The translations under genes were made by a program, and so were the position numbers. From contig RAYY01000009.1 in NCBI GenBank assembly GCA_003611875.1, positions 62,001-126,000 of the forward strand: DNA of 64,000 bases, in the 5' to 3' direction. Source of the DNA: a bacterium D16-56 (GTDB lineage Bacteria; Bacillota; Clostridia; Lachnospirales; Lachnospiraceae). Positions 17,901 to 25,375 of the stretch are shown here, one piece after another; position 1 is the stretch's first letter; each line of letters begins with the position of its first letter. Below the pieces are notes generated by a model. That model saw nothing but the letters and a program-made list of their open reading frames with translations. It was not told the DNA's origin and made no database searches.

Positions 17901-18499
17901 ACAAAAGAGAACCTCATCAACAGCTCTGAGTAATCTCCCTGCTGTTGAAAAATTCCCGGAAGCGCGGTGTGAAGTTCATTGCACATTTTCAGAAGCAAAA
18001 AGCGAAACAGCTTCTCACTCTCATTCCGGCTCTTCCATTCTATTATCTGCTTTCGTTCTTCTTCCGTATATTCCAGGCTTCCGTCAAAAGGTGTAGTCAC
18101 CAGATCCGGATCTTGTTTTCCGTCCTCTATCGAAGAAAGAAGACGTACATCCAAAGGCTCATACCCATTCACTTCCATATAGCGGATGGCGATCAGGCGA
18201 TTGAACCAGTCATATGCGCTTGTCTCTATTAACTGTTCATATGTCTGACGATAATCCGTTCGATCTGCCGCAGCAATCAGCTTTTTGACCAGATTCTCCC
18301 GCTGCCCAATCTCCTTACCTCGGATGCTCACCGGCTTGTCCGCACCAATGTCAAAATACTGAATCTCCCTGGTAGAAGCCTCCAGCGGCTTTCGTATCCC
18401 ATTTTCTGTAATCCCCAGGAAACCTGCTCTTGTAGCAATATCTTCCTTCAGCTTTCGCCGCGCCCATATGGCATAATTTTTTATCGCCGTTTTCTCCAT
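14942..18499 (-). CDS. pglX: BREX type 1 adenine-specific DNA methyltransferase PglX
   Basis: 1185 residues. SAM-binding motif I is seen as DPCMGSGHILVYMFD (about residue 330) and the catalytic motif IV as NPPY (about residue 505). The N-terminus (KNYAIWARRKLKEDI) and the coiled C-terminus are typical of BREX-1 PglX. By family knowledge it methylates a non-palindromic site on host DNA. The segment coding about residues 505-945 (15660-16985) is strikingly AT-rich compared with both flanks; this is where the target-recognition region is expected. It lies between brxC and the AlbA_2 gene with about 20-base gaps. Intact. Confidence 0.92.
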   Translation of the reverse strand: MEKTAIKNYAIWARRKLKEDIATRAGFLGITENGIRKPLEASTREIQYFDIGADKPVSIRGKEIGQRENLVKKLIAAADRTDYRQTYEQLIETSAYDWFNRLIAIRYMEVNGYEPLDVRLLSSIEDGKQDPDLVTTPFDGSLEYTEEERKQIIEWKSRNESEKLFRFLLLKMCNELHTALPGIFQQQGDYSELLMRFSFVDKDGVLYRLVHDIPEDDWKDQVQIIGWIYQYYNTELKDETFALLKKNVKIARERIPSATQLFTPDWIVRYMVENSLGRLWLEGHPDDSLKSNWRYYLDEAPQEPEVEAQLAEIRKEYAKLEPEDLKCIDPCMGSGHILVYMFDVLMQIYVSVGYSEREAAKSILEHNLYGLDIDDRAYQLAYFAVMMKARKHNRRILSSGIKPHVYAIEESNSVDKETVKYFCNGDEKLEAALDTILAELEDAKEYGSILNVTPQDWDTIRARVGEIEEDTSSVFRKPALEVLLPVLQVAETLERRYWITCTNPPYMGSKNINIKLLNYIQRNYPAGKADIYGAFILRCRQFDIKSGMLGFITPYVWMYLLGFEILRNILIDTVGITSLVQLEYNAFEVACVPVCIFTLRNSSQDYIGRYIQLSSFRGWENQEPKTLAAIDDFSLNYCYEAKQSRFKALAGAPIAYWLDKSMYKAFENGIPLESYGTPKQGMATADNNRFMRRWFEVKLADIDFHCMNVNHTIKKWYPHSKGGSLRRWYGNNEYVINWKNNGSDIRSFEKAVVRNPDYYFKEGITWSDLTVSWFTARRVPIGFTFDSAGPTFFAYDNSNLNYICGYFNSWVFQEFLNISCQGMHYSNGVLAKLPIIWGTQEQVNEISMLAETCIKISKCDWDESELSWEFKKHPLVSKSLSGEHSVISKRITTFLETLATRKLRLEMNEIRINKLFAKIYKMEHIMPSKGLCPPTLKDSNTRNEIIGFISYAVGCMFGRYSLDVEGLAYAGGVWDKNSYTSFLPDRDNMIPLTEKKYVENDMVERFCEFLKVVYGENSLEKNLDFIAGALGGKGTSSRGIIRNYFLNGFYKDHCSIYQKRPIYWLYDSGKQNGFKALTYMHRMDENTTARAELYLQDIQKRYETEIRSIDTLLDHITDARQIGVEEKRREHLRRQVEEIREYDERLEHMANEHISLDLDDGVKRNYEKLQTDRNGVMYQILAPIK

Positions 18500-18520
18500 G
18501 ATCTGGTGCTCTCCTTATAT

Positions 18521-21500
18521 TCAAAACTGAATCCGAATGACCGTTTCGCCGTCTAACTCTGCTGCCACCTTTTCCCGAATCTGGTCCAGATAATTCTCCA
18601 AATCCTCCTTGTTTCTCACCACCCAGTAGCCGGAAGAAATATCTCTTGCCATCATATTTTTCACTCTGGTTTGTGAAACCGCCGGCTCGGCATCAGGTGT
18701 TTCACGCACCATATTGGTTTCTGGTCTCTGGGCAGCCGTATAATCTACAGTCTGGGACGCTTCCTGAGCTGGCAAATTGGAAAAGCGATCCAGGAACCGT
18801 TTGCATGTCTCATCCGCCTTTACCCGATACCCTAACAGATCCGAAATATCAGTCTCATTTGATGCACGTTCTAACAGGCTGGCAAACACATTTCGCACTT
18901 CTTCCTTTACATCGTCCTCATAATACTGTCCCCGAATAAAATTGATCACATTTTCTTCATCCGCCATGATAGCCTGTCTGACTGGCTCCAACTTTGCATC
19001 CAGTGCATTTCCGTATAGCTCTATAAATTCCTTATAAAGATTAGGAAGCTTGCGAATCTGTTCATACGGCGCTTTACTTGTCACGATTTTTTTAATCTCA
19101 ACAACCTTCCCCGTCACCCTCGCATCCGTAATATGCTCTGCGCTCTTCTCATACAGCTGCAGCGCCCGCAATCCGTTATTATTGAAAATATTTTGCTGTG
19201 TTTCGCTGTCATAAAACGTTTTTACCGGTGCCAAATCGTCAGCCAACTCCAAAAGTTCATTTTTTTCTTGAAAAACCCAGTCAAAAAATGCTGATTGTTC
19301 CTCCCGTTCCTTAGCACTTGTCAAGGTAAAAACAGCCTTTGTTATAATATCCTTGCCTGGAAATCTGGAATTATATTTTTGTACATTTAACATATCCCTT
19401 AAATCGTCCAACAAATCCGCCAACCCATTCTGGAAAGAAGCCATAAGCTTATCTGAATCTGATGTAACCTCCGTTTGATTAAACAGCGCCTTCATCACAT
19501 CTTTGCATGCCTTGAGTTTCTTCTGGTCAATCGTTATTTTGGAACGGAATAAAAGTTTCTCATCATATTTTCTGGATGTAAAGTAAGTCCCAAGCTCATC
19601 CGGCTCCCGATTAAATGGGGTAATGGGTTCCTTTTCCACCGTTCCGCTGATTTTTCCATCTTTGAAAAGCTGTGCTGTTAACCACTTCGTATCATTATCA
19701 GTATACCCAAATGGAGCCTGCGCAAAGTGATCCAAGAGACTCTTCATAGAGATCATTGTATGAGCAGACGTTGTCAACATTATATAATCCAGCATCTCCC
19801 GCAATGCGTTGCTGTTTGGCTCAGTTCTTTCTTCCAACGTCATAGTATACTGAGATTCCTTTTTGAACAATCTCTTAATATCAATATCATCTTTTGGCTC
19901 ATCAATATAAGAGAGCTTATAATAAATATTGTCAACCAGGCGGCCAAGAGCCGCGCCGATTCTGCTGGCTGCGTCACGATTCGTAATATCTGTTACCGAC
20001 TGTCCATTGATAAAAATCCGCGAATTACCAATCGCCTCTTTCAGCGATACCAATACCGCTTCTTTTCCTCTTTCCGCCTTCTGCATTTTTGTCGCACGGA
20101 TGATCGTAGACCGTCCCTTTTCCGGATCGCTGACATTATGCATATAATCATAGATGCGAAGATAATTCAGAGTTTCATTATAATAACTGGTATTATCTAT
20201 AGGCAGCTTCATGATCACTTCATGATTTCTGGCTGACATCATCGTGAGAGTTGTGTCATCCATACTGCCATCTCCATTTGCGCCGCTGTACCTTGGTGTA
20301 ATGATACGAAGTCCGATTGAGTTATTCTGGTTCGCCCTGTATGGAGTATTATCTATCGTTTGATTATAGGCAAACGTATATCGCCCATTAAACTTCGGAA
20401 CCCGGTATCGACTATTGCTGTAAATCTCATCAAATGTCCGTTTCGTAAGCTCTAATATAACATCCGCCTGCGGTATATTCTTTTCGCGGATTTTCCGCTC
20501 AATATCCTGTTCTTCATCTGTCAAAAACTCATAGGTATCCTGTATCTCTGTGACAAACATACTTCTCGTAAGCAAATTTACTGCTTCCTCTACTTTTTTA
20601 CGGAGCAGCGCCTTGTCCTCATGGATATCCGTTACCATGAGGTTCAGGATGTTGTCTACTGTAAGCGGAATCCCATCTATGTACTTTAACAAAAACAACG
20701 TTTTCAGGACGTTCACATTAAAACAGTCAGGTTCATGCATCGGATTAATCCGTTCGCTGTCCTCAGCCCGCTGAATTACAGACGCATGCGTGTGATCTAA
20801 AAATTTCAAAAGGTCATCATAGAACCGGTAAAACGGAATCAGCGTTCCTTCTTCCTGTTTCATTATACTGATGGCTGCCTTCTGATATGCGCCGATCATA
20901 GAGCGTTCACCTTCTGACAGATGTCTTCCGGTGGAACTGTTTAAACGGATGGCATTCAGTACATCCGCCAGCAGATTAAACTGGTATGGCAGAAACGGAT
21001 ACACATCCGCAAATTCATCTGCGTTCCTGATTTTCTTCAGCTCATAACCATTCCCCTTAAAACTAACTGCATTCTGAATCCTGGTTTCTTCACTGTCATA
21101 GAGCGCCTTTAAAGTCGCCTTTCCCACCTCATCTTTTTTCAGAATTCTTTCGCGTATTACCTCATCTGCATTTACGGAGGACAAAGATAATCTGGTTTTG
21201 AAGCGTCCCTGAATTTTTGAAAAATCATTCTTACTCTCTACGCTGAAATCCATCTTTTCCATCATGGAATCCATATCTTCCTGAGCTGTGACAATGACCC
21301 AGGCTTTACCATGACACCGCAATCCCAGTTCCTCTGTCATTGTCTGAAGGTTCAGCATCAAGCGAGAGTCGTTACTGATAAACTGCCCAATCTCATCCAC
21401 CAGGAACACAACACGTTTCCCGGATTTTTTAATGTACTGATGAACGCGCTCCGCAAAATCTTCAATAGCAATTTCATAATTAGATGTGGTAGCCTCCTTT

Positions 21501-22186
21501 GTAAAATCCATAGCCTCCTGTTCAGACATACGCCCCATCGCCGTAAGTGCCTTAGCCACTTTGCCTCGGATAACACGAAATTTATTTCGCTCTTTCAGCC
21601 ACTCTTTCCCTGTTTCTTCACGGAAAACATCCTGAAATTTCTGATAATTGCCTTCTTCATCTAAAATCCGTTCCAAATCGGCAAGGGCAGGATTCGCGCC
21701 GTCATACCCCAGTTTCTCATTAAATACCCGGTTAAATACCATCACAATGGCATTGCTGTCTGACTTGGCTGAGGCCGTACTTTTGGAATCCACGTTAAAA
21801 AGGATTGCCTGTGTCGGCGCCTGAGCTACGCGTTTCATATTGGCTATAATCGTCGGATCTGCTGTAAGATTGTCCTTATCCGCAAAATACACAACCGCCG
21901 TTTTACCGCAGACATTCGTATTATCGAGAAGATAAGACAAAATTTTCAAAAAGTGCGATTTACCGCTTCCAAAAAATCCGGAAATCCATACTCCCATCTC
22001 ATCTGTTGAATAATCTATACTTCCCACATAGTTATCAAAAAATTCCCGGAAATGCCGTGTCAATTCCCGTGTCACTACATACTCTTCTAATTCCTGTTTC
22101 TTATCATTTTCTGCATTCTGGCCAACCTTAATGACACCAGTAATTGGACGATCGATCTGCTTCGCAAACATCTTTTGAATTTTCAT
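18521..22186 (-). CDS. brxC: BREX type 1 ATPase BrxC
   Basis: About 1221-residue P-loop protein (DUF499 class). Walker A is GFFGSGKSHFLKIL about residue 70 from the chosen start, and a Walker B-like VVFLVDEIGQFI follows near residue 260. The frame is open from 22213, but the ATG at 22186 has GAGG eight bases upstream and begins after the brxB stop at 22210, so it is preferred. BrxC is a core BREX component needed for defence and methylation. Intact. Confidence 0.9.
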   Translation of the reverse strand: MKIQKMFAKQIDRPITGVIKVGQNAENDKKQELEEYVVTRELTRHFREFFDNYVGSIDYSTDEMGVWISGFFGSGKSHFLKILSYLLDNTNVCGKTAVVYFADKDNLTADPTIIANMKRVAQAPTQAILFNVDSKSTASAKSDSNAIVMVFNRVFNEKLGYDGANPALADLERILDEEGNYQKFQDVFREETGKEWLKERNKFRVIRGKVAKALTAMGRMSEQEAMDFTKEATTSNYEIAIEDFAERVHQYIKKSGKRVVFLVDEIGQFISNDSRLMLNLQTMTEELGLRCHGKAWVIVTAQEDMDSMMEKMDFSVESKNDFSKIQGRFKTRLSLSSVNADEVIRERILKKDEVGKATLKALYDSEETRIQNAVSFKGNGYELKKIRNADEFADVYPFLPYQFNLLADVLNAIRLNSSTGRHLSEGERSMIGAYQKAAISIMKQEEGTLIPFYRFYDDLLKFLDHTHASVIQRAEDSERINPMHEPDCFNVNVLKTLFLLKYIDGIPLTVDNILNLMVTDIHEDKALLRKKVEEAVNLLTRSMFVTEIQDTYEFLTDEEQDIERKIREKNIPQADVILELTKRTFDEIYSNSRYRVPKFNGRYTFAYNQTIDNTPYRANQNNSIGLRIITPRYSGANGDGSMDDTTLTMMSARNHEVIMKLPIDNTSYYNETLNYLRIYDYMHNVSDPEKGRSTIIRATKMQKAERGKEAVLVSLKEAIGNSRIFINGQSVTDITNRDAASRIGAALGRLVDNIYYKLSYIDEPKDDIDIKRLFKKESQYTMTLEERTEPNSNALREMLDYIMLTTSAHTMISMKSLLDHFAQAPFGYTDNDTKWLTAQLFKDGKISGTVEKEPITPFNREPDELGTYFTSRKYDEKLLFRSKITIDQKKLKACKDVMKALFNQTEVTSDSDKLMASFQNGLADLLDDLRDMLNVQKYNSRFPGKDIITKAVFTLTSAKEREEQSAFFDWVFQEKNELLELADDLAPVKTFYDSETQQNIFNNNGLRALQLYEKSAEHITDARVTGKVVEIKKIVTSKAPYEQIRKLPNLYKEFIELYGNALDAKLEPVRQAIMADEENVINFIRGQYYEDDVKEEVRNVFASLLERASNETDISDLLGYRVKADETCKRFLDRFSNLPAQEASQTVDYTAAQRPETNMVRETPDAEPAVSQTRVKNMMARDISSGYWVVRNKEDLENYLDQIREKVAAELDGETVIRIQF

Positions 22187-22209
22187 TGTCAATCCTCTTA
22201 ATTCTATTC

Positions 22210-22791
22210 TCAACGTTCCACAAGTGGAAACGCACGATAATAGTTATCTTCCTTCATCTCATTAAATATGTTTAATGAATTACCATTATATTTTCCAGGA
22301 TAAAACAGTACCACAGGGCAGTGATCCATTACCTGGTGCAGATTATTCAGCACCTTATGTGCCCTCAAAATTGGAAAGCATTTGCCTATACCAGTCAAAA
22401 ATACCACCGATTCCTCCGGCGTATGTTCTAAAATGTAATGAACAATTAAACTTCCCTGTTCATCAAACTGGAGCGTATCAGATATGGCAGAAAATACATA
22501 TTCTGTGCTTTCTTCCTCTTCCAAACTCATTAAATCTTCCAGAACGTCTTCTTCCTTTAATAATTTCAAGATCAGCTCATACAAATCATAAACAATCAGC
22601 TGATAGCCATACTTTAAACTGGTATTGGTCTGATATAGACTTAAAATCCGTTTTCTGACTACAAGCTCCTGCTGAGGCTCATAATCAAATACATAATACC
22701 CTACCTCATTACCTAGTCCGGTATTCCTCCGAAAGGACTCTTCCCTCATTTTCCCCTCAAGAATATCAAGGCGTTCTTCTATTGTTTTCAT
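22210..22791 (-). CDS. brxB: BREX protein BrxB (DUF1788)
   Basis: 193 residues. It has the BrxB features LDYEPQQE-like YYVFDYEPQQELVVR near residue 30 and VVFLTGIGKCFPILRAHKVL with LFYPGKYNGNSL near the C-terminus. It overlaps the brxA stop by 4 bases and is followed by brxC, giving the canonical brxA-brxB-brxC order. Its biochemical role is not established. Confidence 0.9.
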   Translation of the reverse strand: MKTIEERLDILEGKMREESFRRNTGLGNEVGYYVFDYEPQQELVVRKRILSLYQTNTSLKYGYQLIVYDLYELILKLLKEEDVLEDLMSLEEEESTEYVFSAISDTLQFDEQGSLIVHYILEHTPEESVVFLTGIGKCFPILRAHKVLNNLHQVMDHCPVVLFYPGKYNGNSLNIFNEMKEDNYYRAFPLVER

Positions 22792-23408
22792 CCGCGTACA
22801 CCTGCCAATATGCGATAGATTTGTATCAAGCCTTCCTTCTGCAGAAAATCTTTCAGTTCCGCAGAAATGATTGGCTTTAAAATCTTTCTGACAACGCCCA
22901 TATGGGAGGTCATTCCCGAATCTTTCAAAATCAGCTTATAGTTATCCCGCACCTTTTTCATGCCCTCATCCGTCCATTTCTCTGCCTGTACATCTTTTTC
23001 CTGAAGCGCATGAAAGTATCCCAAAATATCACTGTCATGAAGTTCTGTCCCCCCAGCAATAAGCTTTTCCTTATATACATCATTCATAAACTCAAAAAAA
23101 GTGCGATCTGTCAGCATAATCATTATCACAGTCAGAATCTTTTGTACATCCATTGTCTGGTTGTGATAAAACTCTAAAAAATTGTCATTTACTGCGTTGA
23201 TTCTGCGTGCAATCACCACACGAATTTCATTTGCCCTAGAACTGCTGGCAGCATTATACAAATTCGTCTGTTCGCTCAGCCATCTGATATCCGCCAAAGT
23301 TTTTTTCTCTTTCACAATTAATTCCACCGCAAGGCGCATTTCCTTATACCAGAACAAATCTTTTGTTCTGCACGAATATCGTTCCTGTAATATTTTTATT
23401 TGAATCAT
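22788..23408 (-). CDS. brxA: BREX protein BrxA (DUF1819)
   Basis: 206 residues, the size of BrxA. The N-terminus (CRTKDLFWYKEMRLAVELI) and the conserved VVKKILKPIISAEL-like end, here VVRKILKPIISAELKDFL, match DUF1819. BrxA proteins are reported to bind DNA. It is the first BREX gene. The start at 23408 has AAGGAGA upstream, and that ribosome-binding site touches the edge of repeat copy A, so the palindromic repeat lies in the brxA 5' leader. Confidence 0.9.
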   Translation of the reverse strand: MIQIKILQERYSCRTKDLFWYKEMRLAVELIVKEKKTLADIRWLSEQTNLYNAASSSRANEIRVVIARRINAVNDNFLEFYHNQTMDVQKILTVIMIMLTDRTFFEFMNDVYKEKLIAGGTELHDSDILGYFHALQEKDVQAEKWTDEGMKKVRDNYKLILKDSGMTSHMGVVRKILKPIISAELKDFLQKEGLIQIYRILAGVRG

Positions 23409-23423
23409 GATGCAGGCCTCTCC

Positions 23424-23537
23424 TTTTACTGTAAAAATTCCATCGCCAGAGGCGATTTAAAATCAGGGATGCCAAATGCGCCCACCGGACTTTCATAATT
23501 GGTGGTGCGTCCGCAGCCGGGCGCATGGAATTTTACT
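23424..23537 (-). repeat. Dispersed palindromic repeat, copy A
   Basis: On the minus strand it reads from GTAAAATTCCATGCGCCC to GGCGATGGAATTTTTAC, with terminal inverted repeats. Inside are a long hairpin (ATGCGCCC with GGGCGCAT) and a short one (ATCGCC/GGCGAT, with one mismatch here). Related copies lie at 37105, 46732 and 56520. A chance ORF in it encodes the same peptide start as one in copy D (MRPAADAPPIMK), which is not a gene. Confidence 0.85.
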
Positions 23538-23559
23538 GTTAAATAATATTATTATCTGA

Positions 23560-23631
23560 TTATAGCGCGTTTAAAAATTCATTCCTGCCATCCAAACGCC
23601 ACAATTTAGCATAATTCACTGCCTTTTCCAT
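23560..23631 (-). CDS. 23-residue ORF with strong RBS ahead of the BREX operon
   Basis: The minus strand shows AAGGAG, seven bases, then an ATG at 23631 and a 23-residue frame beginning MEKAVNYAKLWRLDG and ending with TAA at 23560. It lies between a predicted promoter and repeat copy A. It could be a leader peptide, a small protein, or the truncated start of a lost gene. No homologue is recognised. Confidence 0.35.
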   Translation of the reverse strand: MEKAVNYAKLWRLDGRNEFLNAL

Positions 23632-23680
23632 GTAGAAAACTCCTTATGTATAGATAAATTATCTCTTTTAACTATATTCC

Positions 23681-23709
23681 AGCATACCATATATTTATCC
23701 GTTACTCAA
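23681..23709 (-). promoter_or_regulatory. Predicted promoter of the BREX operon
   Basis: On the minus strand TTGAGT and TATGCT are spaced by 17 bases, about 45 bases before the small ORF and 270 bases before brxA. No other good candidate was seen in 23410-23870, and no regulatory gene of the BrxR type is adjacent. Confidence 0.45.
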
Positions 23710-23868
23710 TTAAAAAATCTATGAATCGTATGTTTTATACAGAATATTGAAACTTATATTCTGGTTCTTCCACTCCAGGCGGCAACCTTTGTTCCCCCTG
23801 CGTTATACCAAAGGTTCCTGGCTTTCGTTTTATGGTCAAACCACCTTATCGCCGCATAGGCCGCTCAC

Positions 23869-23910
23869 AAAAAGGAGGCTCACACAAGCAAGCCTGCATC
23901 ACCTCCTTTT
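23869..23910 (-). terminator. Terminator after spoIVB
   Basis: AAAAGGAGG (to 23878) pairs with its complement at 23902-23910, and the minus strand continues with a T run. It lies 20 bases past the spoIVB stop and separates that operon from the BREX island. Confidence 0.75.
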
Positions 23911-23929
23911 CACTATGTCCTGCCCAGAC

Positions 23930-25219
23930 TCAATGCCGCATCATATCTTCCACAAATATCCCATACCCTCTGGTGGAATCCTGTACAAACACATGAGTCA
24001 CCGCCCCCACCAGCTTTCCATCCTGCAGGATAGGGCTGCCGCTCATTCCCTGGACAATTCCTCCTGTCAGGCGCAGCAGCTCCTCATCCACAACCCGGAT
24101 TACTAAGCTTTTATTTTCCTGAATCGGGTTATAGTCCACCCGCTGAATTTCAATCTCATAATCCCGCACCTCTCCGGACACATCACTTCTAACCCACGCC
24201 TGTCCTTTTTTCACATTCTGACGATAGCCGATCTCCACAGCCTCCCCCTGCAAGGATCTCCGCAGCCGGTCATTTACCTTTCCGAATATTCCCACCTTGG
24301 TATTAGCCTCAATGGTTCCCAGCTTTGATCCAGGGCCATAGTAAATCACCCCTGCCATCACCCCTGGATTTCCGGCGCTTCCTTTTTCAATGCCCATGAT
24401 CTCCGTCTCATATAAATCCCCCTCTTTGATTTCCACTACCTCCCCTGTATCACTGTCACTGATTCCGTGTCCCAAAGCTCCAAAATTTCCATTGGTGTCC
24501 ACATAAGTCAGGGTTCCGATCCCCTGGGTATCATCCCGCACCCAGGCTCCCAGCTTATAATTCCCGTCTGCGGCCTGAACCGGGTTCATGCGGATTTCCA
24601 TCTCCTCCCCGTCCCTGCGCACCCGAAGAAATACCTCCTGGCTCCCATTGCGGTTTAAATTGTTGATCAACGCTTCCTTGTCGCGCAAAGGTTCTCCGTT
24701 AATGGCTTCTATATAATCCCCGGATTGTAAAATCCCGTAAGCAGGTTCCGCCTCCTCCCCGTTTTCGCAGCGGATCCGACCGGTTCCGATCACCAGCACC
24801 CCGTTGGATCTCAGATAGATCCCTACGGGCACTCCACAGGGAATGGCATAATGGGTATCCACCACATCCAACTGTATATCCTTGAAATGAAATTTTCCAA
24901 ATAATTTCAGCCCGAGCCGGTAGCTTCCCAGGTTCTTTGCATAAAGAGAAAAAGGCTCATCCATCTTCAGCCTGATTTCGTCAGAAGGAATCTCCGAACG
25001 GTTTCCCAGCACTACCTCCTCGCTTTCGCTTAGCAGCGTCACATCAAAAGGCAATGCAAAGTCAAATTCTTCCTCCTCATCCACCACTACGCTCAGACGA
25101 TCCGGAATCCTCCGCTCCAGATAATACCATGAAAAGCCAATGGTAAACAATAAACTGAGCCAGAAAGTCCAGATCAAACATGTCCGAAACGGATGCCTCT
25201 TTCTTTTCTTTCCTGCCAT
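23930..25219 (-). CDS. spoIVB: SpoIVB peptidase (S55 family)
   Basis: 429 residues: an N-terminal membrane anchor (about 13-30), a PDZ domain (about 120-215, with GILQSGDYIEAINGEPL), and an S55 serine protease domain with the catalytic His in FGALGHGIS and Ser393 in GMSGSPILQDG. In sporulation SpoIVB is secreted from the forespore and triggers pro-sigma-K processing. It ends the nusB-to-recN operon, the usual location. In Bacillus and most Clostridia spo0A follows spoIVB; here the BREX island follows instead. Confidence 0.95.
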   Translation of the reverse strand: MAGKKRKRHPFRTCLIWTFWLSLLFTIGFSWYYLERRIPDRLSVVVDEEEEFDFALPFDVTLLSESEEVVLGNRSEIPSDEIRLKMDEPFSLYAKNLGSYRLGLKLFGKFHFKDIQLDVVDTHYAIPCGVPVGIYLRSNGVLVIGTGRIRCENGEEAEPAYGILQSGDYIEAINGEPLRDKEALINNLNRNGSQEVFLRVRRDGEEMEIRMNPVQAADGNYKLGAWVRDDTQGIGTLTYVDTNGNFGALGHGISDSDTGEVVEIKEGDLYETEIMGIEKGSAGNPGVMAGVIYYGPGSKLGTIEANTKVGIFGKVNDRLRRSLQGEAVEIGYRQNVKKGQAWVRSDVSGEVRDYEIEIQRVDYNPIQENKSLVIRVVDEELLRLTGGIVQGMSGSPILQDGKLVGAVTHVFVQDSTRGYGIFVEDMMRH

Positions 25220-25321
25220 CTCACATACCTCCTCTGTCTTGGGCTGTTTTCCAGAAAATCCACAAGGGTTCTATTCCAGTATTCCCCGTTACAACCCATT
25301 CGATAATCTGAACTGTCACAA

Positions 25322-25343
25322 AAAGGAGCCTTTCAGCTCCTTT
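25322..25343 (-). terminator. Hairpin after recN
   Basis: AAAGGAGC (25322-25329) and GCTCCTTT (25336-25343) form an 8-bp stem with a 6-base loop followed by T5 on the minus strand, 33 bases past the recN stop. spoIVB therefore may need its own forespore promoter in 25220-25320. Confidence 0.75.
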
Positions 25344-25375
25344 CTAGTATGTGAGAAAATTTAAAATTAACACTG

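Noticed and set aside
23344-23526. Small ORF starting MRPAADAPPIMK as a gene (also at 56531 on the plus strand)
   Set aside because: It lies inside copies A and D of the palindromic repeat and has no ribosome-binding site; the shared peptide comes from the shared DNA.
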